The notes under the pieces were generated by a model. It did no database searches. It had not been told where the DNA came from and saw only the letters and a program-made list of their open reading frames with translations. Shown here one piece after another: positions 24,701 through 32,556 of a DNA stretch of 64,000 bases. The DNA comes from an uncultured Opitutia bacterium (GTDB lineage Bacteria; Verrucomicrobiota; Verrucomicrobiia; Opitutales; Opitutaceae), in assembly GCA_903825285.1 (NCBI GenBank), contig CAIJZY010000014.1, positions 1 to 64,000 on the forward strand, read 5' to 3'. Made by a program: the position numbers and the translations under genes. Positions within the stretch are counted from its first letter, which is position 1. Every line of letters begins with the position of its first letter.

Positions 24701-26533
24701 GAAGCGGCGGTGCTTCGCGGGGATGCGCTGCCAGGCGACCTCGGGCGAGTCGCTGGACTCCCACACGAGCGAGCCGCCGGGCTTGAGGCCCTCGAGCGGG
24801 TTGGTGTGGGTGAAGGCCTTCGGGTCGCAGCAGAGGACCACGTCCACGTGGTTCAGCTCGCAGTTCACCTTGATCTGGGACGGCGCGACCGTGAGGTAGT
24901 AGTTCGTCGGCGCGCCCTTCTTCTCCGAGCCGTACTTCGGGTTGGCCATGACGAAGAGCTTGTCCACCAGGAAGCCGTCGGTGTCGTAGGTGGGCGTCTG
25001 CTCGGAGATGAACTGGCCGAAGTCGCCGATGATCGAGCCGAGGTTCTTGCCGGTGGTGATCATGCCCCAGCCGCCGATGGAGTGGAACCGCACCGCGATC
25101 GCGTTCTCGGGCAGGAGGGAGGGCGTGTCCTTGCTGATGACGGCGTAGGGGTGGTTCACGCCGAGGACGAAGAACGACTCGCCGTCGGCGGCGCCGCGGC
25201 CGTCCTGGCGCCGGGCCGAGCCGGTGGCGTACTCGTAGGCGCCGAGCGTGTGCTCGGGCCGGAAGTCGCGCGAGCCGATGCCGTACGCGCCGCGGAACAG
25301 GCGCGGGGTCTCGGCCGGGGTGAGCGCGGGCAGGGCGCCGCCGAACTTGGCCGCCTCCTGCGCCTTGCCCAGCGCGACGCGGACGTCGCGGGCCAGCGGG
25401 TTGTCGCCGGCCAGGCCCTCGTCGGTGCGCTCGAGGATGATGACGTTTTTCTTGCCGCGCAGGGCGTTGACCATGGCGGCCTCGGGGAAGGGCCGGATGA
25501 CGTTGAGGTGGATGGAGCCGACCTTGGCGTTGCGCTGCTCGCGCAGGTAGTCGCAGGCGGCCTCGATGTTCTCCGCCGCGCAGCCGAGCGAGATGAAGAC
25601 GGTGTCGGCGTCGGCGGTCTTGTACTCCGAGAGGAAGCCGTAGTGGCGCCCGGTGAGGCGGCCGAACTCGGCGTAGCACTGCTCGAGGAAGCCGAGGATG
25701 AACTCGTTGAAGTTGTTCCGGCGCGCGACCACGCCGTTCATGTGGTGCTCCTGGTTCTGGACCGGGCCGAGCAGGATGGGGTTCTTCAGGTCCATCATCA
25801 GCGGCACGCGGCGGCGCTTCGCGCCGAACAGCTCGCGCTGCGCCGGCGTCGGGCAGTCGATCGGCTCCTCGGGCGCGCCGAGGAACTCGCGGAGCAGCTC
25901 CGCCTCGGGCGCGAGGTACATGCGCTCCGAGTGCGTCGTGAGCATGCCGTCCTGGATGTTCATGCCCGGGTTGAGCGCGAGCTCGTTGGCCCGGCGCAGG
26001 ATCAGCGCCTGGTCGGCCGCCTGCTGCGCGTCCTTCGCCATCAGCATCGTCCAGCCCGTGTCGAGCACGCCGTAGAAGTCGTCGTGGCCGCAGTGCACGT
26101 TCAGCGCGTGCTTGGTGAGCGCGCGGGCGCCGACCTCGAGCACCATGGTGGAGAGCTTGCCCGGCGCGTGGTAGTACTGCTCCATCGCGTAGGCCAGGCC
26201 TTGGCCCGAGGTGAAGTTGACGGTGCGCTTGCCCTGCACCGCGTAGGCCGTGGCGCCGCCCTGCGCGGCATGCTCGCCCTCCGTCTCGACCGCCACCTTC
26301 TGCACGCCCCAGACGTTCAGCTCACCCTGCGCGTACGACTGCTGGTAGATCTCGCCGCCCTCGGTGGACGGGGTGATCGGGTAGAACACGCCGCCCTCGG
26401 TGATGCGCGTCTCAACGTACTGCGTCACGAGCTGGTTGCCGTTGCACGTGACCCGGATGCCCGGGTACTTGGGCCGCGAGGAGGCGGCGGACGACGGAGT
26501 GGGGGACGACGGGCCGGCGGGAGAGGTGCTCAT
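21791..26533 (-). CDS. nifJ: Pyruvate:ferredoxin (flavodoxin) oxidoreductase, extra-long form
   Basis: 1,580 aa. Oxidises pyruvate with CoA to acetyl-CoA and CO2, reducing ferredoxin. Order of parts: pyruvate-binding alpha domain (about residues 25-260, with EGGVFYPITPSTEGGE), domain II, gamma/EKR domain (about 465-700, FHSIGGWGMITTGKNL; GSEKKGAPTNYY near 530), 2x[4Fe-4S] ferredoxin domain (CTQCMECITACP near 805-816 and CKGCGECVQVCG near 940-951) and TPP-binding beta domain (GDGACAGCGEKS near 1018; GGDGALGDIGFQN near 1250; NTGGQNSDSS near 1295). Usual single-chain PFOR is about 1,170-1,200 aa; the extra length is spread over the linker between the clusters and a C-terminal extension. Another 2-oxoacid is possible as substrate. 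The two genes upstream on the same strand are Fe-S assembly genes. Confidence 0.88.
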   Translation of the reverse strand: MSTSPAGPSSPTPSSAASSRPKYPGIRVTCNGNQLVTQYVETRITEGGVFYPITPSTEGGEIYQQSYAQGELNVWGVQKVAVETEGEHAAQGGATAYAVQGKRTVNFTSGQGLAYAMEQYYHAPGKLSTMVLEVGARALTKHALNVHCGHDDFYGVLDTGWTMLMAKDAQQAADQALILRRANELALNPGMNIQDGMLTTHSERMYLAPEAELLREFLGAPEEPIDCPTPAQRELFGAKRRRVPLMMDLKNPILLGPVQNQEHHMNGVVARRNNFNEFILGFLEQCYAEFGRLTGRHYGFLSEYKTADADTVFISLGCAAENIEAACDYLREQRNAKVGSIHLNVIRPFPEAAMVNALRGKKNVIILERTDEGLAGDNPLARDVRVALGKAQEAAKFGGALPALTPAETPRLFRGAYGIGSRDFRPEHTLGAYEYATGSARRQDGRGAADGESFFVLGVNHPYAVISKDTPSLLPENAIAVRFHSIGGWGMITTGKNLGSIIGDFGQFISEQTPTYDTDGFLVDKLFVMANPKYGSEKKGAPTNYYLTVAPSQIKVNCELNHVDVVLCCDPKAFTHTNPLEGLKPGGSLVWESSDSPEVAWQRIPAKHRRFVLENKIRVFILPGFEIARKATSQTELQLRMQGNSFLGAFFRVSPFLKTFGISEEQFHKVVRKQYEKKFARFGDAVVNSNMTVMTEGFSRVQEIKLGRADDPDRSSMRNPLVAPVAGQPMIPTAGCGTSGCGSIPAPALQAARAPVQSLAKFDSEFRAGLGYHQPAGAFASVGVMGAGTGATQSKYVARRETPVYIAENCTQCMECITACPDTALPNTAQEVAVILKTAINNYVTDPADRRAYGAELAGLEQRARARMNESVKAKASVPFATIIREEVVALAGVSAAGKDQLTAIIGKLPLAYNNVPAIFRSLEAKTPGAGGLFSIFVSDLCKGCGECVQVCGDHDALRMTRETEELNAELTTAQVFSRLLPDTPQKFLGLYNEADAAGSREAALRNHLMVRRNYEALVSGDGACAGCGEKSILRSAASVTEAYMRPLYHRKAERLRAKAARLETEGPAKLAALQARSEAEHRLLHRTFAHVIVGLGGENDADTAKRIAAHEAQHGAITDAQLIGGLVAVLQQDAFNHQELQAVDGRRANGMSVMMMGASTGCNTVYGSTPPANPHPYPWMNSLFQDGATISWLMAESLIVNHARRSVAPERLTDALLDRADQVASEAEYFTLTHLDDALMTEQEIRELPKVWVVGGDGALGDIGFQNVSKVILQNRPNVKMLMLDTQVYSNTGGQNSDSSTMLGGYDMNQFGVASQGKLIEKKNVAEAFTSGHGSPFVAQVSMANAAKLYKAMLDGLEYRGTAFFQAYTTCQPEHGVGDNMSADQAKLVRDARGMPEFVFNPRRGETSQEALDLKGNPSLDRDWWRTKYASTGEEYSFGVAHWAITEGRFRKHVKVIKEAEAAQLPLLDDLLLFITQDDVIHRRVFNPAHRSFVPNFGCHIKAEEQGKMKYYAVTRQMVLFAVERRKAWRMLQSKAGVVNKDYLAQKAFLAKLDKGELPLPDARARARELFNAELAAVK

Positions 26534-26676
26534 GGGGAGACGAAAGGGGCGGGGTTGACGGGGTTCATTCGGCGGGTAGGCCGAAATAATTAGGACGCGA
26601 AAGTGATGGCGGCTTTCTGGGTGGGTTCAAAGGAAAACCGCGCGATTCAGCGGGGGCACCGGCCCGGGGTTCCCGG

Positions 26677-27906
26677 TCAGGCCTGGAAGAACTTGAGGGT
26701 GCGGCGGAGGGAGGCGATCAGGACGTCGATTTCCTCCGGCGTGTTGTACAAATAGAAGCTCGCGCGGGTCGTGCTGGTCAGGCCGAGCTTGCGCATCAGG
26801 GGCTGGTTGCAGTGGTGGCCGCCGCGCAGCGCGACGCCGTCCTCGTCGGCAAACGTGACGACGTCGTGGGCGTGCACGTGCTCGAACGCGAAGCTGACCA
26901 GGCCGCCGCGCTCGCCGGTGGGGCCGAGGAGGCGGATGCCGGGCAGGGTGGCGAGCTCCGCGTAGGCGCGGCGGGCGAGCGCGTGGTCGTGGCGCTTGAT
27001 GGCGTCGCGGCCGAGGGCGTCGAGGTAGTCGCAGGCGACGCCGAGCCCGATGGCGTCGGCGACGTTGGGCGTGCCGGCCTCGAAGCGCTCGGGGGCGGGC
27101 TTCCAGCGCGCGCCGTCGAAGTCCACGCTCGCGACCATGCCGCCGCCGGTCTCATCGGGCGCGAGCTGGTCAAGCAGCGCGCGGCGGCCGTAGAGGACGC
27201 CGATGCCGGTGGGGCCGCACATCTTGTGGCCGGAGAAGGCGAGGTAGTCGCAGCCGAGGGCCTGGACGTCGAGCGGCGTGTGGCCGACGGACTGCGCGGC
27301 GTCCACCACGGACAGGGCCCCGACGGCCCGCGCGCGGCGGCAGAGCTCGGCGACCGGGTTGATCGTGCCGAGGGTGTTGGAAATGTGGGTGAAGGCGAAG
27401 ACCTTCACCTGCGGCGTGAGCAGCTGATCGAGCGCGGCGAGGTCGAGCCCGCCCTCGGCGTTGGCGCCGACGACCGGGACGAAGCGCAGCGTCGCGCCGC
27501 TGGCCTTGGCCGCCTGCTGCCACGGCACGAGGTTGGAGTGGTGCTCCATCTCGGTCGCGAGGATGACGTCGCCCGCCTTCAGCTTGGCGCCGAGGCTGCG
27601 CGCGACGAGGTTGATGCTCTCCGTCGTGCCGCGCGTGAAGATCACCTCGGCGGGATCGGCCGCGTGGATGAACCTGGCGAGCCGGCTCCGCGCGCCCTCG
27701 TAGGCGTCGGTCGCGCGCATCGAGAGCGCATGCAGGCCGCGGTGGACGTTGCTGTTGTCCCGCTCGTAGTAGCGCACGAGCGCGTCGATGACCGCCTTCG
27801 GCTTCTGCGCGGTGGCGCCGTTGTCGAGGTAGACGAGCGGCTTGCCGTTCACCTGCTGGTGCAGGATCGGGAAGTCGGCGCGGACATCGTTCCAGGAGGG
27901 GCTCAT
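26677..27906 (-). CDS. sufS: SufS-type cysteine desulfurase
   Basis: 409 aa. PLP enzyme that takes sulfur from cysteine for Fe-S cluster assembly. PLP lysine in AFSGHKMCGPTGIGVLYGRR (about residues 223-242); the catalytic cysteine is in RGGHHCNQPLM (about 364-374), the short-loop group II (SufS) arrangement. The N-terminus VRADFPILHQQVNGKPLVYLDNGATAQKP is typical. It is downstream of sufU with a 122-bp gap filled by a word inverted repeat. The large Fe-S enzyme PFOR follows, a plausible client. Confidence 0.9.
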   Translation of the reverse strand: MSPSWNDVRADFPILHQQVNGKPLVYLDNGATAQKPKAVIDALVRYYERDNSNVHRGLHALSMRATDAYEGARSRLARFIHAADPAEVIFTRGTTESINLVARSLGAKLKAGDVILATEMEHHSNLVPWQQAAKASGATLRFVPVVGANAEGGLDLAALDQLLTPQVKVFAFTHISNTLGTINPVAELCRRARAVGALSVVDAAQSVGHTPLDVQALGCDYLAFSGHKMCGPTGIGVLYGRRALLDQLAPDETGGGMVASVDFDGARWKPAPERFEAGTPNVADAIGLGVACDYLDALGRDAIKRHDHALARRAYAELATLPGIRLLGPTGERGGLVSFAFEHVHAHDVVTFADEDGVALRGGHHCNQPLMRKLGLTSTTRASFYLYNTPEEIDVLIASLRRTLKFFQA

Positions 27907-27908
27907 TG

Positions 27909-28014
27909 AGTTGAAAGTTGAGCGTTGAAAGTTGAAAGCACGGGAGGGCTTTGGCCGAGGGCTTGGAACGCGTGGGTTGCCGGATCTTTCAACCGATGGC
28001 TTACAACTTTCAAC
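27909..28014. repeat. Word inverted repeat, GTTGAAA type (second copy)
   Basis: Arms 27909-27938 and 27986-28014. The left arm is four near-perfect 7-bp words GTTGAAA; the right arm is partly decayed in its middle. Same word as the element at 18849, about 9 kb away. It begins 3 bp upstream of the sufS ATG. Confidence 0.8.
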
Positions 28015-28028
28015 CGACTGAGCCCGGT

Positions 28029-28484
28029 TCAGTCATTGTGGGTCTCCGTCGTGGCCGGGACGGGGTCGCCCTTGAGCGCGTTGAGCGCGGCGTGCCAGCC
28101 GAGCGTGGCGCACTTGATGCGCGCGGGAAAGGCGTGCACGCCCGCGAAGGCGCCCAGGTCGCTGATCTCCTCGGGGGCCTGGCCGGTGGTCACGATGTCG
28201 TGGAACTGCTGGAAGAGCGCCTCGGCCTCGGCCGCGGTCTTGCCCTTGAGCCGGGTGGTCATGAGCGACGCGCTGGCCTGCGAGATGGCGCAGCCGGAGC
28301 CGTCGAACGAGAGGTCCGCGATGCGGTCGCCCTCGAGCCGCAGGTAGACGCTGCACTGGTCGCCGCAGCTCGGGTTGTCGCCGTGCGCCACGCGGTTCGC
28401 GGTGGGCAGCTTGCCCCGGTTCCGCGGGCGGCGGTTGTGGTCGAGGATGACCTGCTGGTAAAGTTCGGTGAGATCGGCGGACAT
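28029..28484 (-). CDS. sufU: SufU-type Fe-S assembly sulfur acceptor
   Basis: 151 aa. IscU/SufU-like protein that receives sulfur from SufS. Conserved cysteines lie in NPSCGDQCSVYLRLEG, in DGSGCAISQASASLM and in ARIKCATLGWHAALNAL; the spacing with an insert between the second and third cysteine is the SufU type. LYQQVILDHNRRPRNRG at the N-terminus is a family hallmark. First gene of the sufU-sufS unit, divergent from hutH across about 165 bp. Confidence 0.9.
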   Translation of the reverse strand: MSADLTELYQQVILDHNRRPRNRGKLPTANRVAHGDNPSCGDQCSVYLRLEGDRIADLSFDGSGCAISQASASLMTTRLKGKTAAEAEALFQQFHDIVTTGQAPEEISDLGAFAGVHAFPARIKCATLGWHAALNALKGDPVPATTETHND

Positions 28485-28651
28485 GGCGCGAACCCCATAT
28501 TGGTTACCGCTTCTGGCCGGTTGGCAACTGCGACCTGCAGCCGCGGGGTCGAACCACCTAATGCTTTGGGAGTAATTGGCCCTCGGAGCCGCCGCGCGCT
28601 TGCCCCCGGGCTGGCCGCGGGCCAGCTTGGGTGGTAATTCGTGTCATCCCC

Positions 28652-30199
28652 ATGACCGCCGCCGACCCCCCGCATCTGCTTTCCGGCCAGGGCCTGAACC
28701 TCGCGCTCCTCCGCGGACTGCGCGCCCGCCGGGCCCGGCTCGGGCTCACGCCGGAAGCCCACCAGCGCATCGCCGCGTCGCGGGCGGTGGTGGACCGGCT
28801 GCAGGCCGGCGAGCACTCCTATTACGGCATCAACACCGGCTTCGGCGCGCTGGCGCACACGCGCATCGCCCCGGGCGACATCGAGAAGCTCCAGGAAAAC
28901 CTCATCCTCAGCCACGCCGTGGGCGTCGGCCCCGAGGTCGACCCGGCCATCGTGCGGCTCATGCTGCTGCTCAAGGTCAACGCGCTCGCCCTCGGCCTGT
29001 CCGGCGTGCGTCCGGTCCTCGTCGATTACCTCCTGCGCTTCCACAACGCGGACCTCCTCCCGGTGGTCTATGCCAAGGGCTCGCTCGGCGCCTCCGGCGA
29101 CCTAGCGCCGCTGGCCCACCTCACGCTCCCGCTGCTGGGGCTGGGCGAGGTCTGGATGAACGGCACGAAGCGGCCCGCGCCCGAGGCGCTGGCGTCGGTC
29201 GGGCTCGCGCCGCTGCGCCTGCACTCGAAGGAGGGCCTGGCGCTGATCAACGGCACGCAGTTCATGGCCGCCCACGCGGTGCACGCGCTGCTGCGGATCG
29301 AGGACCTGATCCGGACGGCCGATCTCGTCGCCGCCATGACCCTCGAGGCCATGCGGGGCAGCGCGACGCCGTTCGACGCGCGCATCCACGCCGCGCGGCC
29401 GCACCCCGGCCAGGCGGAGACGGCCGACAATGTCCGCCGGCTGCTCGCCGGCTCGGAGATCCTGCCGTCCCACCTCAACTGCGGCAAGGTGCAGGACCCG
29501 TACTCGCTGCGCTGCGTGCCGCAGGTGCACGGGGCGGTGCGCGACGCCGTCCGGCATGCGCGCGCGGTGGTCGAGATCGAGATCAACTCCGTCACCGACA
29601 ACCCGCTGGTCTTCCCCAACGGCGACGTCGTCAGCGGCGGCAACTTCCACGGCGAGCCGCTGGCCTTCGCGCTCGACTACCTGGCCATCGCCACGGCGGA
29701 GATCGCCTCGATCGCCGAGCGCCGGCTCTACCTCCTGCTCGGCGGCGACACGATGGGGGAGAAGAAGCTGCCCAAGCTCCTGATGAGCGACACCGGCCTG
29801 AACAGCGGCTTCATGCTGCCGCAGTACGCCGCCGCCGCGCTGGTCTCGGAGAACAAGATCCTGGCCCATCCCGCCTCGGTGGACTCGATCCCGAGCTCGC
29901 TCGGCCAGGAGGACCACGTGTCCATGGGCGCGATCGCCGCGACCAAGCTGCTCGAGGTGGTGAACAACGCCGAGACGGTCGTCGCGATCGAGCTGATGAG
30001 CGCGGCGCAGGCGCTCGACTTCATCCACCCGCTGCGGGCCGGCCGCGGCATCGAGGCCGCCCACGCCGAGGTCCGGCGCCATATCGCCTTCGCGGAGGCC
30101 GACCGGCTGTTTCACAACGACATCCAGACCTCCCTCGAGCTGGTCCGCAGCGGCACGCTCCTCGCCGCCGCCGAGGCCGAGTGCGGCCCGCTCCTCTAG
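28652..30199 (+). CDS. hutH: Histidine ammonia-lyase
   Basis: 515 aa. Removes ammonia from histidine to give urocanate, step 1 of histidine degradation. The Ala-Ser-Gly triad that cyclises to the MIO cofactor is at residues 147-149 in KGSLGASGDLAPLAHL; NTGFGALAH (about 61-69) carries the catalytic tyrosine region YYGINTGFG. Length matches the family (about 510). Start ATG at 28652 (MTAADPP) preferred to an upstream in-frame start at 28631. hutU follows after 6 bp. Confidence 0.95.
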   Translation: MTAADPPHLLSGQGLNLALLRGLRARRARLGLTPEAHQRIAASRAVVDRLQAGEHSYYGINTGFGALAHTRIAPGDIEKLQENLILSHAVGVGPEVDPAIVRLMLLLKVNALALGLSGVRPVLVDYLLRFHNADLLPVVYAKGSLGASGDLAPLAHLTLPLLGLGEVWMNGTKRPAPEALASVGLAPLRLHSKEGLALINGTQFMAAHAVHALLRIEDLIRTADLVAAMTLEAMRGSATPFDARIHAARPHPGQAETADNVRRLLAGSEILPSHLNCGKVQDPYSLRCVPQVHGAVRDAVRHARAVVEIEINSVTDNPLVFPNGDVVSGGNFHGEPLAFALDYLAIATAEIASIAERRLYLLLGGDTMGEKKLPKLLMSDTGLNSGFMLPQYAAAALVSENKILAHPASVDSIPSSLGQEDHVSMGAIAATKLLEVVNNAETVVAIELMSAAQALDFIHPLRAGRGIEAAHAEVRRHIAFAEADRLFHNDIQTSLELVRSGTLLAAAEAECGPLL

Positions 30200-30205
30200 G
30201 CCGGC

Positions 30206-31906
30206 ATGAACACCGCCCGCACCCTCCGCGCCCCGCGCGGCAACCAGCGCACCTGCCAGACCTGGGCCGCCGAGGCCGCGCTGCGCATGCTGCTGAACAA
30301 CCTCGACCCGGAGGTCGCCGAGCGCCCGCGGGACCTCGTCGTCTACGGCGGACGCGGCAAGGCCGCGCGCAACTGGGCGTGCCTGGAGGCGATCCTCGCC
30401 GCGCTGCCGAAGCTCGCGCCCGATGAGACGCTGCTGATCCAGTCCGGCAAGCCCGTCGGCGTCGTCCGCACCCACGCCGACGCCCCGCGCGTGCTGCTCG
30501 CGAACAGCAACCTGGTCCCGAAGTGGGCCACCCAGGAGGTCTTCGACGACCTCGAGCGCCGCGGCCTGATGATGTACGGCCAGATGACCGCCGGCTCCTG
30601 GATCTACATCGGCACGCAGGGAATCCTGCAGGGCACATACGAGACCTTTGCCGAGGCGGGGCGCCAGCATTTCGGCGGCGACCTGGCGGGCCGGCTCTGC
30701 GTCACGGGCGGCTGCGGCGGCATGGGCGGAGCGCAGCCGCTGGCGGTCACCATGGCCGGCGGCACGTGCCTGATCGCAGACGTGGACCGGACGCGGCTGC
30801 AGAAGCGCGTCCACGACCGCTACCTCGACGAGATCGCGCCGGACCTCGACACCGCGATTGACCGCGCGGTCGCGGCGGCCGGACGGCGCGAGGCCCGGAG
30901 CGTGGGCGTGGTGGCGAACATCACCGACCTCCTCGAGCGGCTGATCGCGCGGAAGGTGCGCGTGGATGTGCTCACCGACCAGACCAGCGCGCATGACCCG
31001 CTGGTCGGGTACGTGCCCGCGGGCTATCCGCTCAAGGCGGCGGCGGTCCTGCGCCGGCAGGACCCCCGGAAATACCAGCGGCTCTCGCTCGCCTCGATGG
31101 CGCGGCACGTGCGCGCGATGCTCGCGCTGCGGCGGCGCGGGGCGCAGACCTTCGACTACGGCAACAACCTCCGGCAGCACGCGTTCGACCAGGGCGTGAA
31201 GCGCGCGTTCGACTTCCCGGGCTTCGTGCCGGCGTACATCCGCCCGCAGTTCTGCCTCGGCCGCGGCCCGTTCCGCTGGGTGGCCCTGTCGGGGGATCCG
31301 GCGGACATCCTCGCGACCGACCGCGCCCTGATGGAGCTCTTTCCGCGGGACGCCGCGCTGCACCGCTGGCTCCGGCTGGCGGGCGAGCGCGTGGCGTTCC
31401 AGGGGCTCCCGGCGCGCATCTGCTGGCTCGGGCTCGGCGAGCGTCACCGCGCGGGACTGCTCTTCAACCAGATGGTGGCCGACGGCCGCGTGCAGGCGCC
31501 GATCGTGATCGGCCGCGACCATTTGGACTGCGGCTCCGTGGCCAGCCCGAACCGCGAGACCGAGGCGATGAAGGACGGCTCCGACGCGGTCAGCGACTGG
31601 GCGATCCTCAACGCGCTGGTCAACACCGCGAGCGGCGCCTCGTGGGTCAGCTTCCATCACGGCGGCGGCGTGGGCATCGGCTACAGCCAGCATGCCGGGC
31701 AGGTCATCGTCGCCGACGGCACGCCCGACGCCGCCCGCCGGCTTGAGCGCGTCCTCACCAACGACCCGATGATGGGCGTGTTCCGCCACGCCGACGCGGG
31801 CTACGAGCTGGCGCAGGGCTGCGCCCGGCGGCTGAAGGTGCCGATCCCGATGGCCGGGGCCAAGCGCGGGCGGAGGCAGGTCGCGAGCAAGCTCGCTCCC
31901 ACATGA
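30206..31906 (+). CDS. hutU: Urocanate hydratase
   Basis: 566 aa. Adds water to urocanate using tightly bound NAD, step 2 of the hut pathway. [19 protein letters not shown] (about residues 170-188) is the NAD-binding loop and [17 protein letters not shown] a strong urocanase signature; [10 protein letters not shown] and [15 protein letters not shown] also match. The C-terminal end is odd: the last eight residues (VASKLAPT) are translated from a REP unit, and the stop is reached just after it, overlapping the RAYT start by ATGA. So the native C-terminus has probably been replaced or extended by the repeat. Confidence 0.93.
   Translation: MNTARTLRAPRGNQRTCQTWAAEAALRMLLNNLDPEVAERPRDLVVYGGRGKAARNWACLEAILAALPKLAPDETLLIQSGKPVGVVRTHADAPRVLLANSNLVPKWATQEVFDDLERRGLMMYGQMTAGSWIYIGTQGILQGTYETFAEAGRQHFGGDLAGRLCVTGGCGGMGGAQPLAVTMAGGTCLIADVDRTRLQKRVHDRYLDEIAPDLDTAIDRAVAAAGRREARSVGVVANITDLLERLIARKVRVDVLTDQTSAHDPLVGYVPAGYPLKAAAVLRRQDPRKYQRLSLASMARHVRAMLALRRRGAQTFDYGNNLRQHAFDQGVKRAFDFPGFVPAYIRPQFCLGRGPFRWVALSGDPADILATDRALMELFPRDAALHRWLRLAGERVAFQGLPARICWLGLGERHRAGLLFNQMVADGRVQAPIVIGRDHLDCGSVASPNRETEAMKDGSDAVSDWAILNALVNTASGASWVSFHHGGGVGIGYSQHAGQVIVADGTPDAARRLERVLTNDPMMGVFRHADAGYELAQGCARRLKVPIPMAGAKRGRRQVASKLAPT
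31881..31902 (-). repeat. REP unit at the hutU 3' end
   Basis: Perfect 22-bp REP unit in reverse orientation (starts TCGCGAGC, ends GCTCCCAC). It codes for the last residues of HutU. Confidence 0.95.
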
Positions 31907-32556
31907 GCGGCCAGGCCCCGAAATTTCCGCAAGGTGGGAGCGAGCTTGCTCGCGACCTGACCACCCGTCCGCGGGTCGGCTATGCCGACCTGCGGAGTCA
32001 CCGCTGGTCGTCTCCGGGAGCCAGGTATTTTGTCACCTTTTGCACGGCGGACCGACGGACGGGCCTGCACCTGCCACCCATCCTCGCTGGCCTGCAGCGG
32101 GAGTGCAGCGCGATCGAGGATTTCGGCGGTTGGGTGATGCGGGCGAGCGTGGTCATGCCCGACCATGTTCACCTCCTGCTCGCATTGGGCGAAAAGTTGT
32201 CCCTGGGCCAGGTGATCGCGCGCGTGAAGGCGAAGACCTCGCCGAAGCTGCGCGTCGCCCAACTGCGGTGGGAGGCCGGCTATTTCGAGCGGCGGCTGCG
32301 CGAATCCGATTCCGTGCTGCCGATCATCCATTACCTGGGGATGAACCCGGTCCGGGCCGGACTGGTTTCCCAGGGTGAGGAATGGCCGGGATTTTGGTGC
32401 CGCGCGGAGGATCGGCGCTGGTACGAGGAGAATGGTCCTGGGGCCGGGACCGAAGCGGATTGGTTGAGCTTTGCCGAGGGGGTTGGGCCGCGTAGGCTCG
32501 CGAGCAAGCTCGCTCCCACATCAGCCTCGGGTTCAATCTCCACCTCCCGCAAATGA
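31903..32556 (+). CDS. REP-associated tyrosine transposase (RAYT)
   Basis: 217 aa as drawn. Y1/HUH-family transposase of the TnpA_REP (IS200-like) group, thought to move REP/REPIN sequences. The HUH motif is in [11 protein letters not shown] (His 88 and His 90), preceded by the family start [13 protein letters not shown] and followed by [11 protein letters not shown] and [13 protein letters not shown], the usual RAYT core. A tyrosine in the GYFERRL or HYLGMNPV segment should be catalytic; which one was not settled. Residues 11-18 and about 199-205 are encoded by flanking REP units, so the true protein may start later than the ATG at 31903. ATGA overlaps join it to hutU and hutG. The gene appears intact. 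Confidence 0.85.
   Translation: MSGQAPKFPQGGSELARDLTTRPRVGYADLRSHRWSSPGARYFVTFCTADRRTGLHLPPILAGLQRECSAIEDFGGWVMRASVVMPDHVHLLLALGEKLSLGQVIARVKAKTSPKLRVAQLRWEAGYFERRLRESDSVLPIIHYLGMNPVRAGLVSQGEEWPGFWCRAEDRRWYEENGPGAGTEADWLSFAEGVGPRRLASKLAPTSASGSISTSRK
31934..31955 (+). repeat. REP unit at the left flank of RAYT
   Basis: Perfect 22-bp REP unit, forward orientation (starts GTGGGAGC, ends CTCGCGA). With the reverse unit at 32498-32519 it brackets the RAYT core in the same relative orientation as the arms of a REPIN. Confidence 0.95.
32498..32519 (-). repeat. REP unit at the right flank of RAYT
   Basis: Perfect reverse 22-bp REP unit, inside the 3' end of the RAYT reading frame and 34 bp before the hutG start. 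Confidence 0.95.

Noticed and set aside
20972-26593. A 1,873-codon open frame on the plus strand opposite nifJ
   Set aside because: Antisense shadow of a high-GC gene. The translation is Val/Ala/Glu/Arg/Leu-rich without domain motifs, while the minus strand has all PFOR motifs.
29102-31789. An 895-codon minus-strand frame opposite hutH and hutU
   Set aside because: Antisense shadow; hutH and hutU motifs are complete on the other strand.
31903-31960. The first residues of the RAYT frame as true protein
   Set aside because: They are encoded partly by a REP unit; recurring peptides such as [15 protein letters not shown] and VGASLLAT in several frames are repeat translations, not conserved protein motifs.
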